64,000 bases of DNA, taken from assembly GCF_026624755.1 (NCBI RefSeq), contig NZ_JAPMXC010000001.1:2266365-2330364 (forward strand). The letters are read 5' to 3'. Shown one piece after another: positions 16,901 through 25,474 of the stretch. This DNA is from Robbsia betulipollinis (lineage in GTDB: Bacteria; Pseudomonadota; Gammaproteobacteria; Burkholderiales; Burkholderiaceae). Numbering within the stretch: position 1 is the stretch's first letter; each line of letters begins with the position of its first letter. A program made the translations under genes and the position numbers. Below the pieces are notes generated by a model. It did not search any database, was not told the origin of the DNA, and was given only the letters and a program-made list of their open reading frames with translations.

Positions 16901-18710
16901 GCAGACCATGCCCTATCTTCCGAGCAATGCCCCCGCGCCATATTCGCAGCAGGTCCCGGCCGGCGCGGCGCCGGCCGCCATGCCGACGACGCTCCCCGTG
17001 ACGCAGGGCGGACTGGCACCGGTATCGAACAGCGTCGCCGAAGTCCGGATGACGGGCGAGGACAGTGCGGGCGCCGACTATAACGGAACGACTGCGAGCG
17101 GCACCGGTTATGGCTACGCGGTGCCGCAGCCGGTTCAGGTATATCAACAGCCGCAGCAGGCAGTGCGACCGGCGGGTGGCTATGCGCCTTGGCCTGCGGA
17201 TCCTGCTTATGTGCAAACGAGCGTCACCGATGGCAACTGCGACAGCAGTGGCGCGGACGGTGGTACCAGTTCGGCAACGGGCGGCCCCGTCACCGCCGTA
17301 CCGCCGCTCGTCTGCCTGCCCCCGGCACCGCACCACACTGTGCGCAAGGTTGCCCGCCGCGTCGCACGGCCGGCCTATGCCTCCGCATACGTGCAACCGC
17401 CACCGCTGCCGCAATATGCGACGCAGCCCGGCCAGCCGCAGCCGGTCCAGCAATACGCCCCGGCGCAGCAATATGCTTCGGCGCAGCAATACGCCCCTGC
17501 GCAGCAATATGCTCCGGCGCAGCAGTACGCTCCGGCGCAGCAATACGCTCCGGCGCAGCCAGCCCCCATGCAAGCATCCGGCCCCGCGCCGCAGTGGAAT
17601 CCGGCCGGGGCGTCAGGGAGCGTACCGAGCGGTCCGCTGACGGTTCAGCAGGAGCTCGACCAGATCAACCAGCAGACCGCCAGCACTGTGGCCGCCGGCG
17701 TCAGCATCCACAATCGGGGCGGCGAATCCGGCACGTCGTCGCTCACGGATATCGAAGCGCCGCTCGAGGGCCGGGTGCAGGCCGGCAACGGCCAGCTCGT
17801 CGTGCGCGTCACGCCCGTCACGCTCGACGCCGGCACCAGTATCGCGACCACCACCCAGAACGCGTCCGGCGCCGGCATTTCCGGCGGTTACGAAACGGAC
17901 CGGTTGCGCGCCGATGTGGGCAGCACCCCCGTCGGTTTTCGGGAAACGAATATCGTCGGTGGCGTCAACTATCGCGGCAGTCTGAACGACCAGACAACGT
18001 ACGTGCTTGACATATCGCGACGCGCCGTCACGGACAGTTTGCTGTCTTACGCCGGCGTGCGCGACGGCAGCACGGGGAAGACCTGGGGGGGAGTGACGTC
18101 CTCCGGCGCACGCGCCGACCTCACGCACGATGACGGCACCAACGGCGTCTACGGCTATGGGTCCTATGGGTTCCTGGCGGGAAACAATGTCGAGAACAAT
18201 ACGCGCGTGGAGGCGGGTGGCGGTTTCTACACGCGGTTGCTAAAGCAAACCGACCGCGAGCTGAGCGCGGGCGTCAACGTCACTTGGTTCAGTTACGACA
18301 AGAATCTGCGGTATTTCACCTACGGCCAGGGCGGCTATTTCAGTCCGCAGCAATACGTCAGCCTCAACATGCCGGTGTCCTGGACGGATCGCAACGGCAA
18401 ATTCAGTTACCAGGTGAAGGGTTCACTTGGTATCCAGCACTTTCGCGAAAACGCATCGGATGATTACGCGACGGGCAGCACGTCGTTCTACCCGGGCCAG
18501 AGCAGGACCGGGCTGGGCTACAGCCTGCAGGCCAGCGCCGAATACCAGTTCGCTCCGCAGATGTTCTTCGGCGGCAGCGCCGGCACCGACAACGCGCGCG
18601 ACTATAGCCAGTGGTTCGGCGGGGTATATTTGCGGTACGCCTTCGAGAAGATCAGCGGTGCGGCGGCGTTGCCTCCCGTGCTGCTGCATTCGCCGTATTT
18701 GGCGAATTGA
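13929..18710 (+). CDS. bcsC: Cellulose export outer-membrane protein BcsC (TPR plus beta-barrel)
   Basis: 1593 residues, well above the usual 1150-1300. Order: an export signal containing a short duplicated ALATSLAT-type run, a TPR superhelix (about 45-880) that bridges the periplasm, a Gly/Pro/Gln-rich linker of about 350 residues, and a C-terminal BCSC-C beta-barrel (about 1250-1593) that forms the outer-membrane pore. The linker holds GTPGL repeats and six QQYAPA units. The extra length comes from the linker. I used ATG 13929, which overlaps the bcsZ stop. Last gene of the operon; no clear terminator follows. Confidence 0.94.
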   Translation: MAMFSKQRNVRAWRRRTAGAALATSLATSLATVPATVPATAFAAGGVGSAPGQSADAAKLLIDQGNYWQANRRGDLAAQAWQKLLQLNPNQAEGLYGMGLVEADRGHADLAQGYLDKLRRAAPGSALIGTLATRLGQGAPPAPPTPQEIKLGEARQLAQSGQPAQATQRYREALDGKTAVATPQVTLEYLQTLGGTAEGWDEARRGLEKLAHDRPDDARVSLALAQHLTYREATRREGIRQLARLSPRADVGAAAKASWRQALIWLSARASDAPAYQAYLQATPDDAAVKARFDAIVQREQNQEQAARANSTAAAGNAAAAARGRVVAAGFAALQNGDLDTATARFTGVLADRPNDTDALGGMGVLRLKQEKFAEAQQLLDRASRGPNPERWRSALSSATYWALVNGASTARQAGDMGRARDLLERAIRVDPNDITAQNALGDVLLAARDPKGAEAAYRMVLRRQADNPDAIRGVVGALSQQGQASEALAFAGRLSEQERQRIGGLGALRAQQQQTSARAAEQHGDLATARADLENALLNDPQSPWIRLDLARVYHKLGAQANARSVMDGLVASNPDMPDALYASALLYAELSDWDHALQMLDRIAPQKRTRDMAALQRRAWVHANVARAGALAQRGQAGAAHALLEQAQTVAGTDPELLGVVAAAFAETHDDNRAIGLIRQVMAQSAQPDAGVRMQYAGILLRTGQDAELVGVLRQIQGMALTDAQRADFGQLQRALAIRQADALRLGGDLANAYEAIAPAIAADPDNPDLQAALARMYAATGEYDQALRLYVAAHKARPDDLDLTMAAAGTAAQARNFDFAEEAIGSALQQAPADARVLAAAGRIYRAEGKNGKAAAYFRQALAAESAAVGGNGTTGGAQGGAAGIEQYANDRMPANPFIGRKVIDAAAPANGPAVPGASFGGAPTAGQFSGTGGPSGTPGLGTPGLGTPNVGAPGTGTSPSFQGSYPYPTQAYPSSPAMRPPLPPSSSQTMPYLPSNAPAPYSQQVPAGAAPAAMPTTLPVTQGGLAPVSNSVAEVRMTGEDSAGADYNGTTASGTGYGYAVPQPVQVYQQPQQAVRPAGGYAPWPADPAYVQTSVTDGNCDSSGADGGTSSATGGPVTAVPPLVCLPPAPHHTVRKVARRVARPAYASAYVQPPPLPQYATQPGQPQPVQQYAPAQQYASAQQYAPAQQYAPAQQYAPAQQYAPAQPAPMQASGPAPQWNPAGASGSVPSGPLTVQQELDQINQQTASTVAAGVSIHNRGGESGTSSLTDIEAPLEGRVQAGNGQLVVRVTPVTLDAGTSIATTTQNASGAGISGGYETDRLRADVGSTPVGFRETNIVGGVNYRGSLNDQTTYVLDISRRAVTDSLLSYAGVRDGSTGKTWGGVTSSGARADLTHDDGTNGVYGYGSYGFLAGNNVENNTRVEAGGGFYTRLLKQTDRELSAGVNVTWFSYDKNLRYFTYGQGGYFSPQQYVSLNMPVSWTDRNGKFSYQVKGSLGIQHFRENASDDYATGSTSFYPGQSRTGLGYSLQASAEYQFAPQMFFGGSAGTDNARDYSQWFGGVYLRYAFEKISGAAALPPVLLHSPYLAN
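17448..17555 (+). repeat. Six tandem 18-bp repeats in the bcsC linker
   Basis: Six in-frame copies of a unit like cagcaatacgctccggcg, encoding QQYAPA (one copy QQYASA). Copies differ at third positions, so the array is older than the pyrC' array. A second, shorter run of about 15-bp units (gggacgcccggtctt, about 16746-16790) encodes GTPGL in the same linker. Confidence 0.95.
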
Positions 18711-19148
18711 GGGAATTCGGGGGACTCCGGTAGATATTGCGGCAACTTACAAGCTCGTCTTGTGTGGCCGGACCGATTCAATGGTCGTCCACGGGTTGTT
18801 GGAACTGCGTTGCCCGAGCCCGAACCGGCCGTGACAAGGGGGAACGACGCATTTATACTGGCGTCGCGATCGACTGGCACATGCTGGAAGGAAGACAACG
18901 CCTTGCGCAACATGATCGCTGGGGAGGCAGACGCAGCAAGCGTGGATGACGTAACGGCGTCTTACGGGCCGAACAAGGGGTGTTTTCACCCTTTCGCCTT
19001 TGCCTCAAAATCGACTCAAATCCAGAAGCAACCAGTTTTTGTACTGACAAAGCGGTGGCACAGGGTGGCTTGAGGAAAGATGGCGCCGTCTGTTTTCGGC
19101 ACCCTGACGGTCGGATAGGGATGGCCGTCACTAGAACTGGATGGATTC
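18711..19148. other. Intergenic region between bcsC and wzm
   Basis: 438 bases with no convincing gene. Base composition falls towards the wzm side. A small stem aaggggtg-tttt-caccctt sits at 18975-18993, with no T-run after it. The promoter for the wzm operon should lie here, but I could not pick a credible -35/-10 pair. No ops/JUMPstart-like element was recognised. Confidence 0.5.
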
Positions 19149-19937
19149 ATGAATCATTTTTCAAACCTGCGATTCGAATTGCAGGCGTTTACCAATCATC
19201 GATATCTATGGCTGCACTACGCATATCAGGATATCAAGCAGCGCTATCGTCGGTCCATTGTTGGTCCGTTCTGGATTACGATCAGCACGGCGATCTTCGT
19301 CACGGCCTTGTCCCAGGTGTATTCACGGCTGTTCAAGATAAGTCTGAATGGTTATTTCCCATATCTCGCCGCCGGCTTGATCATCTGGACGTTCATTACG
19401 ACTGCCCTTAACGAGGCGGCAAACTCGCTGATCAGCGTGGAGAACGTCATCAAGCAGGTAAGGATACCGTTCACGTCGCATATCATGCGGTCTCTGTACC
19501 GGAATTTTCTGATATTCCTGCATAGCTGGGTGGTGTTGTTTCCGGTTCTGTATCTATTCGGGACGCTCAATGTATCGGGAATAATCTATTCGTTTCTCGG
19601 TATGGCAATCCTGCTACTCACGCTTTTCCCCCTGAGCATGCTGCTCGCGATAAGCTGTCTGCGGTACCGTGACATCCTGCCTATGGTTTCCGCGCTGCTG
19701 CAGCTTTTATTCTTCGTGACGCCGGTGATGTGGCGCGTCGAGCAGGTACCGAGCCTGCTGAAATACATGGCATGGAACCCGTTCTATTACATGATCAGCA
19801 TGGTCAGGGATCCGCTGCTGTCCGACCATTTTCCAGTGAGTAGTTTCGTGGTGACCGCGTCAATAGGCGCCGTCGCATGGTTGTTCGCGATCGTGATACT
19901 GATGCGAACCTACAAGAAAATTGCCTACTGGCTTTGA
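19149..19937 (+). CDS. wzm: Polysaccharide ABC transporter permease (Wzm family)
   Basis: 262 residues with about six membrane helices. The start pattern YLWLHYAYQDIKQRYRRSIVGPFWI is typical of ABC-2 permeases that export O-antigen or capsule on undecaprenyl diphosphate. The MWRVEQVP and WNPFYYMISMVRDPLL stretch late in the protein is also family-typical. It is followed one base after the stop by the matching ATPase. GC content is visibly lower than in the bcs operon, suggesting acquisition by transfer. Confidence 0.9.
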   Translation: MNHFSNLRFELQAFTNHRYLWLHYAYQDIKQRYRRSIVGPFWITISTAIFVTALSQVYSRLFKISLNGYFPYLAAGLIIWTFITTALNEAANSLISVENVIKQVRIPFTSHIMRSLYRNFLIFLHSWVVLFPVLYLFGTLNVSGIIYSFLGMAILLLTLFPLSMLLAISCLRYRDILPMVSALLQLLFFVTPVMWRVEQVPSLLKYMAWNPFYYMISMVRDPLLSDHFPVSSFVVTASIGAVAWLFAIVILMRTYKKIAYWL

Positions 19938-19938
19938 A

Positions 19939-20664
19939 ATGTCTTTTATAAAAAGCAAGAATCTCGCGATTGAATTCCCGATCAACGAGGTTTCGAACCG
20001 CTCCCTTAAACGCGAGGCCTTCAGCCTGGTGACGGGAGGGCGTTTCGGTTCGAGCAAGCAGGCGAAAGTCACGATCAAGGCGCTCGACGACATCTCGTTC
20101 GAGTTGAAATCCGGAGATCGTCTAGGTCTGCTCGGGCACAATGGCTCCGGCAAGAGCACGCTGCTCAAAGCGCTTGCGGGCGTGTATCAGCCGACGTCGG
20201 GCAGCCTGCTGACTCAGGGACGCATTACGTCACTGCTCGACATCACATTGGGCATGGATATGGATGCTACGGGCTACGAGAATATCGTGCTGCGCGGCCT
20301 GATGCTCGGACACACGCCACGGAAGATGCGGGAACTGAGTGACGAGATCGCGGAGTTTTCTGAACTCGGCGACTACCTTCGACTACCCGCGCGGATCTAT
20401 TCTTCCGGCATGCTGGTGCGGCTGGGTTTTGCGATATCCACCTGCGTGCCCGCGGATATCGTGTTGATGGATGAATGGCTGGCAGTGGGAGATGCGGAGT
20501 TCCAGCAAAAGGCAAACGAGAAGCTCAAGGATATGACTGCGCATGCGGCGATCCTCGTTATCGCATCGCATATGCCGTCGATCATCGACAGCATATGTAA
20601 CCGGACCATACGCCTCGAGAAAGGCGTAATCGTAAGTGATTCCCTAGTGAGTGGCACGGTATGA
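19939..20664 (+). CDS. wzt: Polysaccharide ABC transporter ATP-binding protein (Wzt family, short form)
   Basis: 241 residues. Walker A is GHNGSGKST, the signature loop is YSSGMLVRLGFA (the YSSGM form of polysaccharide exporters), and Walker B is IVLMDEWLAVGDAEF with the switch His in IASHM. The protein ends right after the nucleotide-binding domain. It lacks the C-terminal carbohydrate-binding domain found in Wzt proteins that recognise a capped O-antigen terminus, so export should follow the uncoupled type. I chose ATG 19939; a TTG at 19921 would overlap wzm. Confidence 0.9.
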   Translation: MSFIKSKNLAIEFPINEVSNRSLKREAFSLVTGGRFGSSKQAKVTIKALDDISFELKSGDRLGLLGHNGSGKSTLLKALAGVYQPTSGSLLTQGRITSLLDITLGMDMDATGYENIVLRGLMLGHTPRKMRELSDEIAEFSELGDYLRLPARIYSSGMLVRLGFAISTCVPADIVLMDEWLAVGDAEFQQKANEKLKDMTAHAAILVIASHMPSIIDSICNRTIRLEKGVIVSDSLVSGTV

Positions 20665-21872
20665 AGATAGCAATTGTTTCGACTTACGCGATCGAATGTG
20701 GGATTGCACGATTTGCCCAGATTCTGGAGCGCGACCTTTCCCAGTACGCCGAGGTCACAGTTTTCCCGTTGAATCGACACGAACTCAAAGAAGAGTTCGG
20801 AGGGACGGATGAGTCGGCGGACAAGGCTATTGCCCATATTGTTGCCAAATTGAAAGGTTTCGATGCTGTATCGATCCAGCATGAGTACAGTCTTTTCGCC
20901 AGCACCTTGCATCAATCCAATACGCGGGTGAAGAAGCTGGTTGCAGCCAATCCAAATACCACTATCACGTTTCATACCGTCTTGAATCGCGCGGGCCGGC
21001 CACAGAAGGATCGTTTTTCCTATGCGAAGTTTCTGCGCCCCAAGCGAGCGATCACGCAGTGGCTGCACCTGCGCAGGAAGAATGCCGACGTGCTCATGGA
21101 AATCGATCTTTTCAACTTTCTCAAAGAAAAGAAAGCCAAGATCGTCGTTCACACAAAGACTACCCGGCAGTTGCTGGAGCATCTTTTTTCGATCGAGCGT
21201 GCTTATTGTCATCCGTTGTCATATACGCGGCGCGTCGACAGGGACGTGTTCAACCATACGCGATCGCGGACCGCCCTGCGCGCCAAATACGCGATTCCGG
21301 ACGAACATATTACGGTCGGGGTATTCGGCTACTTTGGTAACTACAAGGGTTTCGATTACGCGATCGAGTGCCTGGCCAGGCTTCCCGCGCAATATCAGTT
21401 GCTGGTATTCGCGGGACTGCATCCCTCCAGTATCAAAAGCGGCGACACGTCTCAAATCCAGATGCTGACGAAGCTCGCGGCCAAGCTCAAAGTACTTGAT
21501 CGCGTATCTTTCTTGGGGGCAGTCGACGACGACGATTTGTATCGCGCCATCGCGGGGGTCGATTTTAGCTGGCTGCCTTACCGCGAAGTGGGGCAGGAAG
21601 CATCGGCAATCTGCAGCGAGGTTGCAGAGTTATCGAAAAGAATGCTGGTCTCTCGAAACTTCGCTTTTTCCGACTATGTGAAATTTGACAAGCGTAAGAA
21701 TCTCGAGTTGTTCGAGATCAGCAATATCGAAGAGCTGAAACTGAAGACCTTGCTTTACGACACGCTGCACCCGGGCGGCCCCGCGGAAGACATGCAGGAC
21801 GTCGAGTTTGCGGAAGAGCAGGCGCGCTTTTACATGAATGTATTGAAAACGACCGAACAGGCAACGAGATGA
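20661..21872 (+). CDS. GT-B glycosyltransferase (GT4-like)
   Basis: 403 residues. The N-terminal half starts [19 protein letters not shown], with a glycine-containing acceptor loop. The C-terminal half has [31 protein letters not shown] and a final helix ending [11 protein letters not shown]. The usual GT4 acidic donor motif is only partly kept ([16 protein letters not shown]). It overlaps wzt and gmd by 4 bases on each side. A D-rhamnosyltransferase role is plausible because gmd/rmd follow, but this is inference. Confidence 0.78.
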   Translation: MKIAIVSTYAIECGIARFAQILERDLSQYAEVTVFPLNRHELKEEFGGTDESADKAIAHIVAKLKGFDAVSIQHEYSLFASTLHQSNTRVKKLVAANPNTTITFHTVLNRAGRPQKDRFSYAKFLRPKRAITQWLHLRRKNADVLMEIDLFNFLKEKKAKIVVHTKTTRQLLEHLFSIERAYCHPLSYTRRVDRDVFNHTRSRTALRAKYAIPDEHITVGVFGYFGNYKGFDYAIECLARLPAQYQLLVFAGLHPSSIKSGDTSQIQMLTKLAAKLKVLDRVSFLGAVDDDDLYRAIAGVDFSWLPYREVGQEASAICSEVAELSKRMLVSRNFAFSDYVKFDKRKNLELFEISNIEELKLKTLLYDTLHPGGPAEDMQDVEFAEEQARFYMNVLKTTEQATR

Positions 21873-22906
21873 GCAAAACTGCGATCATTACCGGCATCAC
21901 AGGACAGGATGGCGCTTATCTAGCGCAGCTCCTTCTGGGCAAGGGCTACACGGTTTACGGTACGTACCGCCGCACCAGTTCCGTGAATTTCTGGCGGATG
22001 GACGAACTGGGCATCACCCAGGATGCCAATCTTCATCTTGTCGAATATGATCTGACGGATCTCTCCTCGAGCATCCGCTTATTGCAAAACACGGGAGCCA
22101 CCGAGATCTACAATCTCGCGGCACAAAGCTTCGTTGGCGTGTCCTTCGATCAGCCAATCACCACGGCCGAAATCACCGGCGTGGGGCCCCTGCATTTGCT
22201 CGAAGCCATCCGCATCGTCAATCCGAAGATCCGTTTCTATCAGGCATCCACGTCGGAAATGTTCGGCAAGGTGCAGGAAATTCCGCAGGTTGAGAGCACG
22301 CCGTTTTACCCACGCAGCCCCTACGGTGTGGCAAAGCTCTATGCACACTGGATGACCGTCAATTATCGCGAGTCGTACGACATCTTCGGGACGAGCGGTA
22401 TCCTGTTTAATCACGAGTCGCCGCTGCGTGGCCGGGAATTTGTCACTCGCAAAATTACCGACTCGATCGCCAAGATCAAGCTGGGCAAGCTCGACAAGCT
22501 CGAACTGGGCAATCTGGATGCCAAGCGCGACTGGGGATTCGCGAAGGAATATGTGGAGGGCATGTGGCGCATGCTGCAGGCGGAGGTCGCCGATACCTTT
22601 GTTCTGGCGACCAACCGCACGGAAACGGTACGCGATTTCGTGACGCTGGCGGCTAGTGCGGTCGACATCGAGCTTGGTTGGCAGGGAAGCGCGGAAAACG
22701 AGACTGCTGTCGATACGAAGACCGGCAAGCAGATCGTGTCGATCAATCCCAAGTTTTACCGTCCCGCAGAGGTCGAACTACTGATCGGCAACCCGGAAAA
22801 GGCCAAGAACGTGTTGGGATGGGAGCCGTCGACGGGTCTGGAGCAACTTTGCAAAATGATGGTCGAGGCTGATATCCGCCGAAACAATCAAGGTTTTTCT
22901 TTTTGA
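21869..22906 (+). CDS. gmd: GDP-mannose 4,6-dehydratase
   Basis: 345 residues. It converts GDP-D-mannose to GDP-4-keto-6-deoxy-D-mannose. NAD-binding [11 protein letters not shown], then [11 protein letters not shown], the YxxxK pair in [12 protein letters not shown] and [16 protein letters not shown] are all diagnostic of GMD. It overlaps the upstream glycosyltransferase and lies 8 bases before rmd. GDP-mannose would need ManC, which is not in this window; a PMM/PGM enzyme is at 55593. Confidence 0.95.
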   Translation: MSKTAIITGITGQDGAYLAQLLLGKGYTVYGTYRRTSSVNFWRMDELGITQDANLHLVEYDLTDLSSSIRLLQNTGATEIYNLAAQSFVGVSFDQPITTAEITGVGPLHLLEAIRIVNPKIRFYQASTSEMFGKVQEIPQVESTPFYPRSPYGVAKLYAHWMTVNYRESYDIFGTSGILFNHESPLRGREFVTRKITDSIAKIKLGKLDKLELGNLDAKRDWGFAKEYVEGMWRMLQAEVADTFVLATNRTETVRDFVTLAASAVDIELGWQGSAENETAVDTKTGKQIVSINPKFYRPAEVELLIGNPEKAKNVLGWEPSTGLEQLCKMMVEADIRRNNQGFSF

Positions 22907-22914
22907 GGTAAGAC

Positions 22915-23811
22915 ATGCGGACAGCTCTCGTTACTGGGGCTTCGGGGTTCACGGGGCAATACATGGTCCGCTCCCTGAAAGAGGCCGGCTACGTGGTGGT
23001 TGGCTTGGGCAGTAGCGAAACGGCGGCGGACGAGATGGTGGCGTGTGACCTGACCGATGCCGACGCGATCAATGCGATCGTCGCACGCGTCAAACCGGAC
23101 GTGGTCGTGCATCTGGCGGCGCTGGCGTTTGTCGGACATGACGACCAGAAGGCGTTCTATCACGTCAACATCTTCGGTACCCAGCATCTCCTGAATGCCG
23201 TGGTGCGCCATGTTCCGAACATCGAGAAGGTCCTGATCGCCAGCAGCGCGAATGTCTACGGTACCCCCGGCATCGAATCGATCAGCGAGGATGTGACGCC
23301 ACGGCCGGTCAACCACTACGCATGCAGCAAGCTGGCGATGGAATGCATCGTGGCGACGTATTTCGAGAAGCTGCCGATCATCATCACCCGGCCTTTCAAC
23401 TACACGGGACCGGGGCAGGCAGTGCAGTTCCTCATCCCCAAGATCGTCAGCCACTTTGTGGCCGGCAGGAAAAAGATCGAACTCGGCAATATCGACGTAA
23501 GCCGCGATTTTTCCGATGTCCGGGATCTGGTTGGCGCCTATACCCGCCTGCTGACCTCCGCTTTCAAAAGCGGCGTGATCAATATCTGTTCCGGCGAGGC
23601 GATGTCGCTGAGCAGCATCATCGCGATGATGGAAGAGATTGCCGGCTATCCCATTCAGGTCGAGGTGAATCCGGCTTTCGTCCGGGCCAATGAAATTCCG
23701 GTGCTGAAAGGCGACCCCGGCCGCCTTGCCGCCGAGATATCGCTGCCCCCGCGGATCGCGATGCGGCAAACTCTGAGCGATATGTATCATTCGGCGCCCG
23801 CCGCTTCCTGA
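22915..23811 (+). CDS. rmd: GDP-6-deoxy-D-mannose reductase (GDP-D-rhamnose synthase)
   Basis: 298 residues. It reduces the GMD product at C4 to GDP-D-rhamnose. NAD(P)-binding GASGFTGQYM, SSANVYG and the YxxxK pair in VNHYACSKLAME are intact. The length and the pairing with gmd favour RMD over GDP-fucose synthase, which is about 320 residues and carries an epimerase site. Last gene of the wzm operon before the insertion-sequence patch. Confidence 0.88.
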   Translation: MRTALVTGASGFTGQYMVRSLKEAGYVVVGLGSSETAADEMVACDLTDADAINAIVARVKPDVVVHLAALAFVGHDDQKAFYHVNIFGTQHLLNAVVRHVPNIEKVLIASSANVYGTPGIESISEDVTPRPVNHYACSKLAMECIVATYFEKLPIIITRPFNYTGPGQAVQFLIPKIVSHFVAGRKKIELGNIDVSRDFSDVRDLVGAYTRLLTSAFKSGVINICSGEAMSLSSIIAMMEEIAGYPIQVEVNPAFVRANEIPVLKGDPGRLAAEISLPPRIAMRQTLSDMYHSAPAAS

Positions 23812-24171
23812 AGTCCGCCGTATCGCGCTGCGGTCAACAGCCGGCATTCCTCCGTGCCGGACTGCGCGCGGAAGGGCCTCGCACCCGTCTCGGACGACGT
23901 GTACGGCGTCTGCGGCGCAAGGCGGCAGGTCTTCGCCGTGAGCGCCGTTCCCCTGGCGTGCCGGACCCGCCGCCTGCCTGAATACTTTCCTTGTTCGACA
24001 ACCGATCCCAGCGGAGGAGTCGCCCGCGCGCGGATGACGGTCCGCGTCGTGAAATTGCGCCTATCATGCGGTAATCGTAAGCAATGGGATGGACGCCCCC
24101 ACCACACATCGGGGTGTCGGCGTATAAAGTAACGGAGTCCGTCACCTCTCGACCCGCAAGGAGCGACCATC
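23812..24171. other. Region between rmd and the IS110 transposase
   Basis: 360 bases. The first 270 hold no convincing gene; a stem ccggca-(8)-tgccgg is at 23841-23860 without a T-run. From about 24080 the sequence belongs to the insertion element, with its left subterminal inverted repeat at 24089-24100. Confidence 0.55.
24089..24100 (+). repeat. Left subterminal inverted repeat of the IS1111-group element
   Basis: atggacgccccc, exact reverse complement of 25463-25474. Confidence 0.85.
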
Positions 24172-25206
24172 ATGCAAATCACGACTATCGGAATCGATCT
24201 GGCCAAGAACGTTTTTCAAGTCCACGGGGCTAACGAACACGGCAAACCGATTTTGCGCAAACAGCTACGTCGCGATCAGGTTGTGGTCTTTTTTTCCAAT
24301 ATGCCACCATGCCTGACAGGAATGGAAGCATGCGGTGGGGCGCACCATTGGGCTCGTAAGCTTGAAGCGCTAGGGCATGACGTCAAGCTGATCGCTCCGC
24401 AATTCGTTAAGCCCTACGTCAAGAGCAATAAAAACGATGTTGCCGATGCCGAGGCAATTTGTGAGGCTGTGTCGCGTCCGACCATGCGATTCGTCCCAAT
24501 CAAGAACATCGAACAGCAATCTGTGCTCGCGTTACATCGCGCACGGCAAGGATTCGTAAAGGCACGCACGGCACAGGCTAATCAGATACGTGGACTGCTG
24601 GCTGAATTTGGGCTTGTCATCCCGCAGGGCATTGCGTACATAGCCAAGCGCGTTCCTGAACTTATCGAAGACGCGACGTTGCCATTGACGGGCGTATTTC
24701 GAATATTAATTAACCGACTGCTGGAGCATCTTAAATTACTGGACAAACAGGTTGATGAACTTGAAGCTCAGATCAAAGACTGGCATAAAAACAGCGAGAT
24801 GAGCCGCAGGCTCGAGAGAATACCTGGTATCGGCCCCATCACTGCAAGTGCAATGACAGCGACGATCGGCGACGCAAAGAATTTTACAAACGGAAGGCAG
24901 CTAGCAGCATGGCTAGGACTTGTTCCGCGACAGAATTCAAGCGGCGGTAAGTCGACCCTATTGGGCATGAGCAAACGTGGCGACGCCTATTTGCGCACGC
25001 TGCTTATTCATGGCGCACGCTCTGTGATCTACCGGGCAAATCAGCGGGCCGAGACTCACGCATGGTTATTTAAATTAATCAATCGACGTAACGCAAACGT
25101 CGCGGCAGTCGCCTTAGCCAATAAAACCGCAAGAATTATCTGGGCAATGCTAGTTCATAACCGAGATTTTAATCCGATATTTAAAGCAGATCGCGCATCT
25201 GTATAA
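24172..25206 (+). CDS. IS110-family transposase (DEDD recombinase)
   Basis: 344 residues and apparently intact. The N-terminal RuvC-like DEDD domain shows GIDLAKNVFQVHG (first Asp), TGMEACGGAHHWA (Glu) and KNDVADAEAICEA (two Asp). The C-terminal Tnp domain shows IPGIGPITASAM, a helix-hairpin-helix-like segment, and NSSGGKSTLLGMSKRGDAYLR, which holds the candidate catalytic serine. Family enzymes use a structured RNA made by the element to choose donor and target. The preceding sequence aaggagcg is a good ribosome-binding site. Confidence 0.94.
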   Translation: MQITTIGIDLAKNVFQVHGANEHGKPILRKQLRRDQVVVFFSNMPPCLTGMEACGGAHHWARKLEALGHDVKLIAPQFVKPYVKSNKNDVADAEAICEAVSRPTMRFVPIKNIEQQSVLALHRARQGFVKARTAQANQIRGLLAEFGLVIPQGIAYIAKRVPELIEDATLPLTGVFRILINRLLEHLKLLDKQVDELEAQIKDWHKNSEMSRRLERIPGIGPITASAMTATIGDAKNFTNGRQLAAWLGLVPRQNSSGGKSTLLGMSKRGDAYLRTLLIHGARSVIYRANQRAETHAWLFKLINRRNANVAAVALANKTARIIWAMLVHNRDFNPIFKADRASV

Positions 25207-25462
25207 GACTAAATTTTTCTATGACTGGTTAACAGGCGAACGATCCAACGATTGCACAAGTAATCACGCAATGATGGAGAGACAGGTAAGACCGTGGTTG
25301 GCAAAACCCGCGCTGGACGAGGCACCTAGAGTGCGTGTAAGCGATTGTGGGGCTGACCAGCAAAACCCATCAGGGACAGCGAGCTACGCCCGCGAACAAA
25401 GTCCGGATGTACGGGTGCAATCTTCTCTCTCAAACCATCATGAACTGAAAGCTTGGCAAACC
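25207..25462 (+). ncRNA. Candidate seekRNA/bridge RNA region of the IS1111-group element
   Basis: 256 bases between the tnp stop and the right inverted repeat, with no plausible protein (the 86-codon frame at 25271 has no recognisable pattern). In IS1111-group elements the guide RNA is known to be encoded in this position. Similar short blocks recur (ggcaaaaccc, agcaaaaccc, ggcaaaccgg at about 25299, 25361, 25454), which could be parts of paired loops. RNA ends and folding are not established. Confidence 0.55.
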
Positions 25463-25474
25463 GGGGGCGTCCAT
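25463..25474 (-). repeat. Right subterminal inverted repeat of the IS1111-group element
   Basis: gggggcgtccat, exact reverse complement of the left repeat. The 114 bases from here to the IS66 remnant hold no gene. Confidence 0.85.

Noticed and set aside
10936-17573. Very long minus-strand open frames (1137 and 1236 codons) opposite bcsB, bcsZ and bcsC
   Set aside because: Their products are Arg/Gly/His-rich shadow sequence without domain patterns, and the plus strand is fully explained by bcs genes. High GC makes long antisense frames common.
18975-18993. Terminator or regulatory hairpin before wzm
   Set aside because: The stem is eight pairs with a wobble and no T-run follows; too weak to call.
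23853-24132. Possible small genes on either strand between rmd and the IS element
   Set aside because: Arg/Pro-rich shadow frames without motifs or a ribosome-binding site; partly inside the insertion element.
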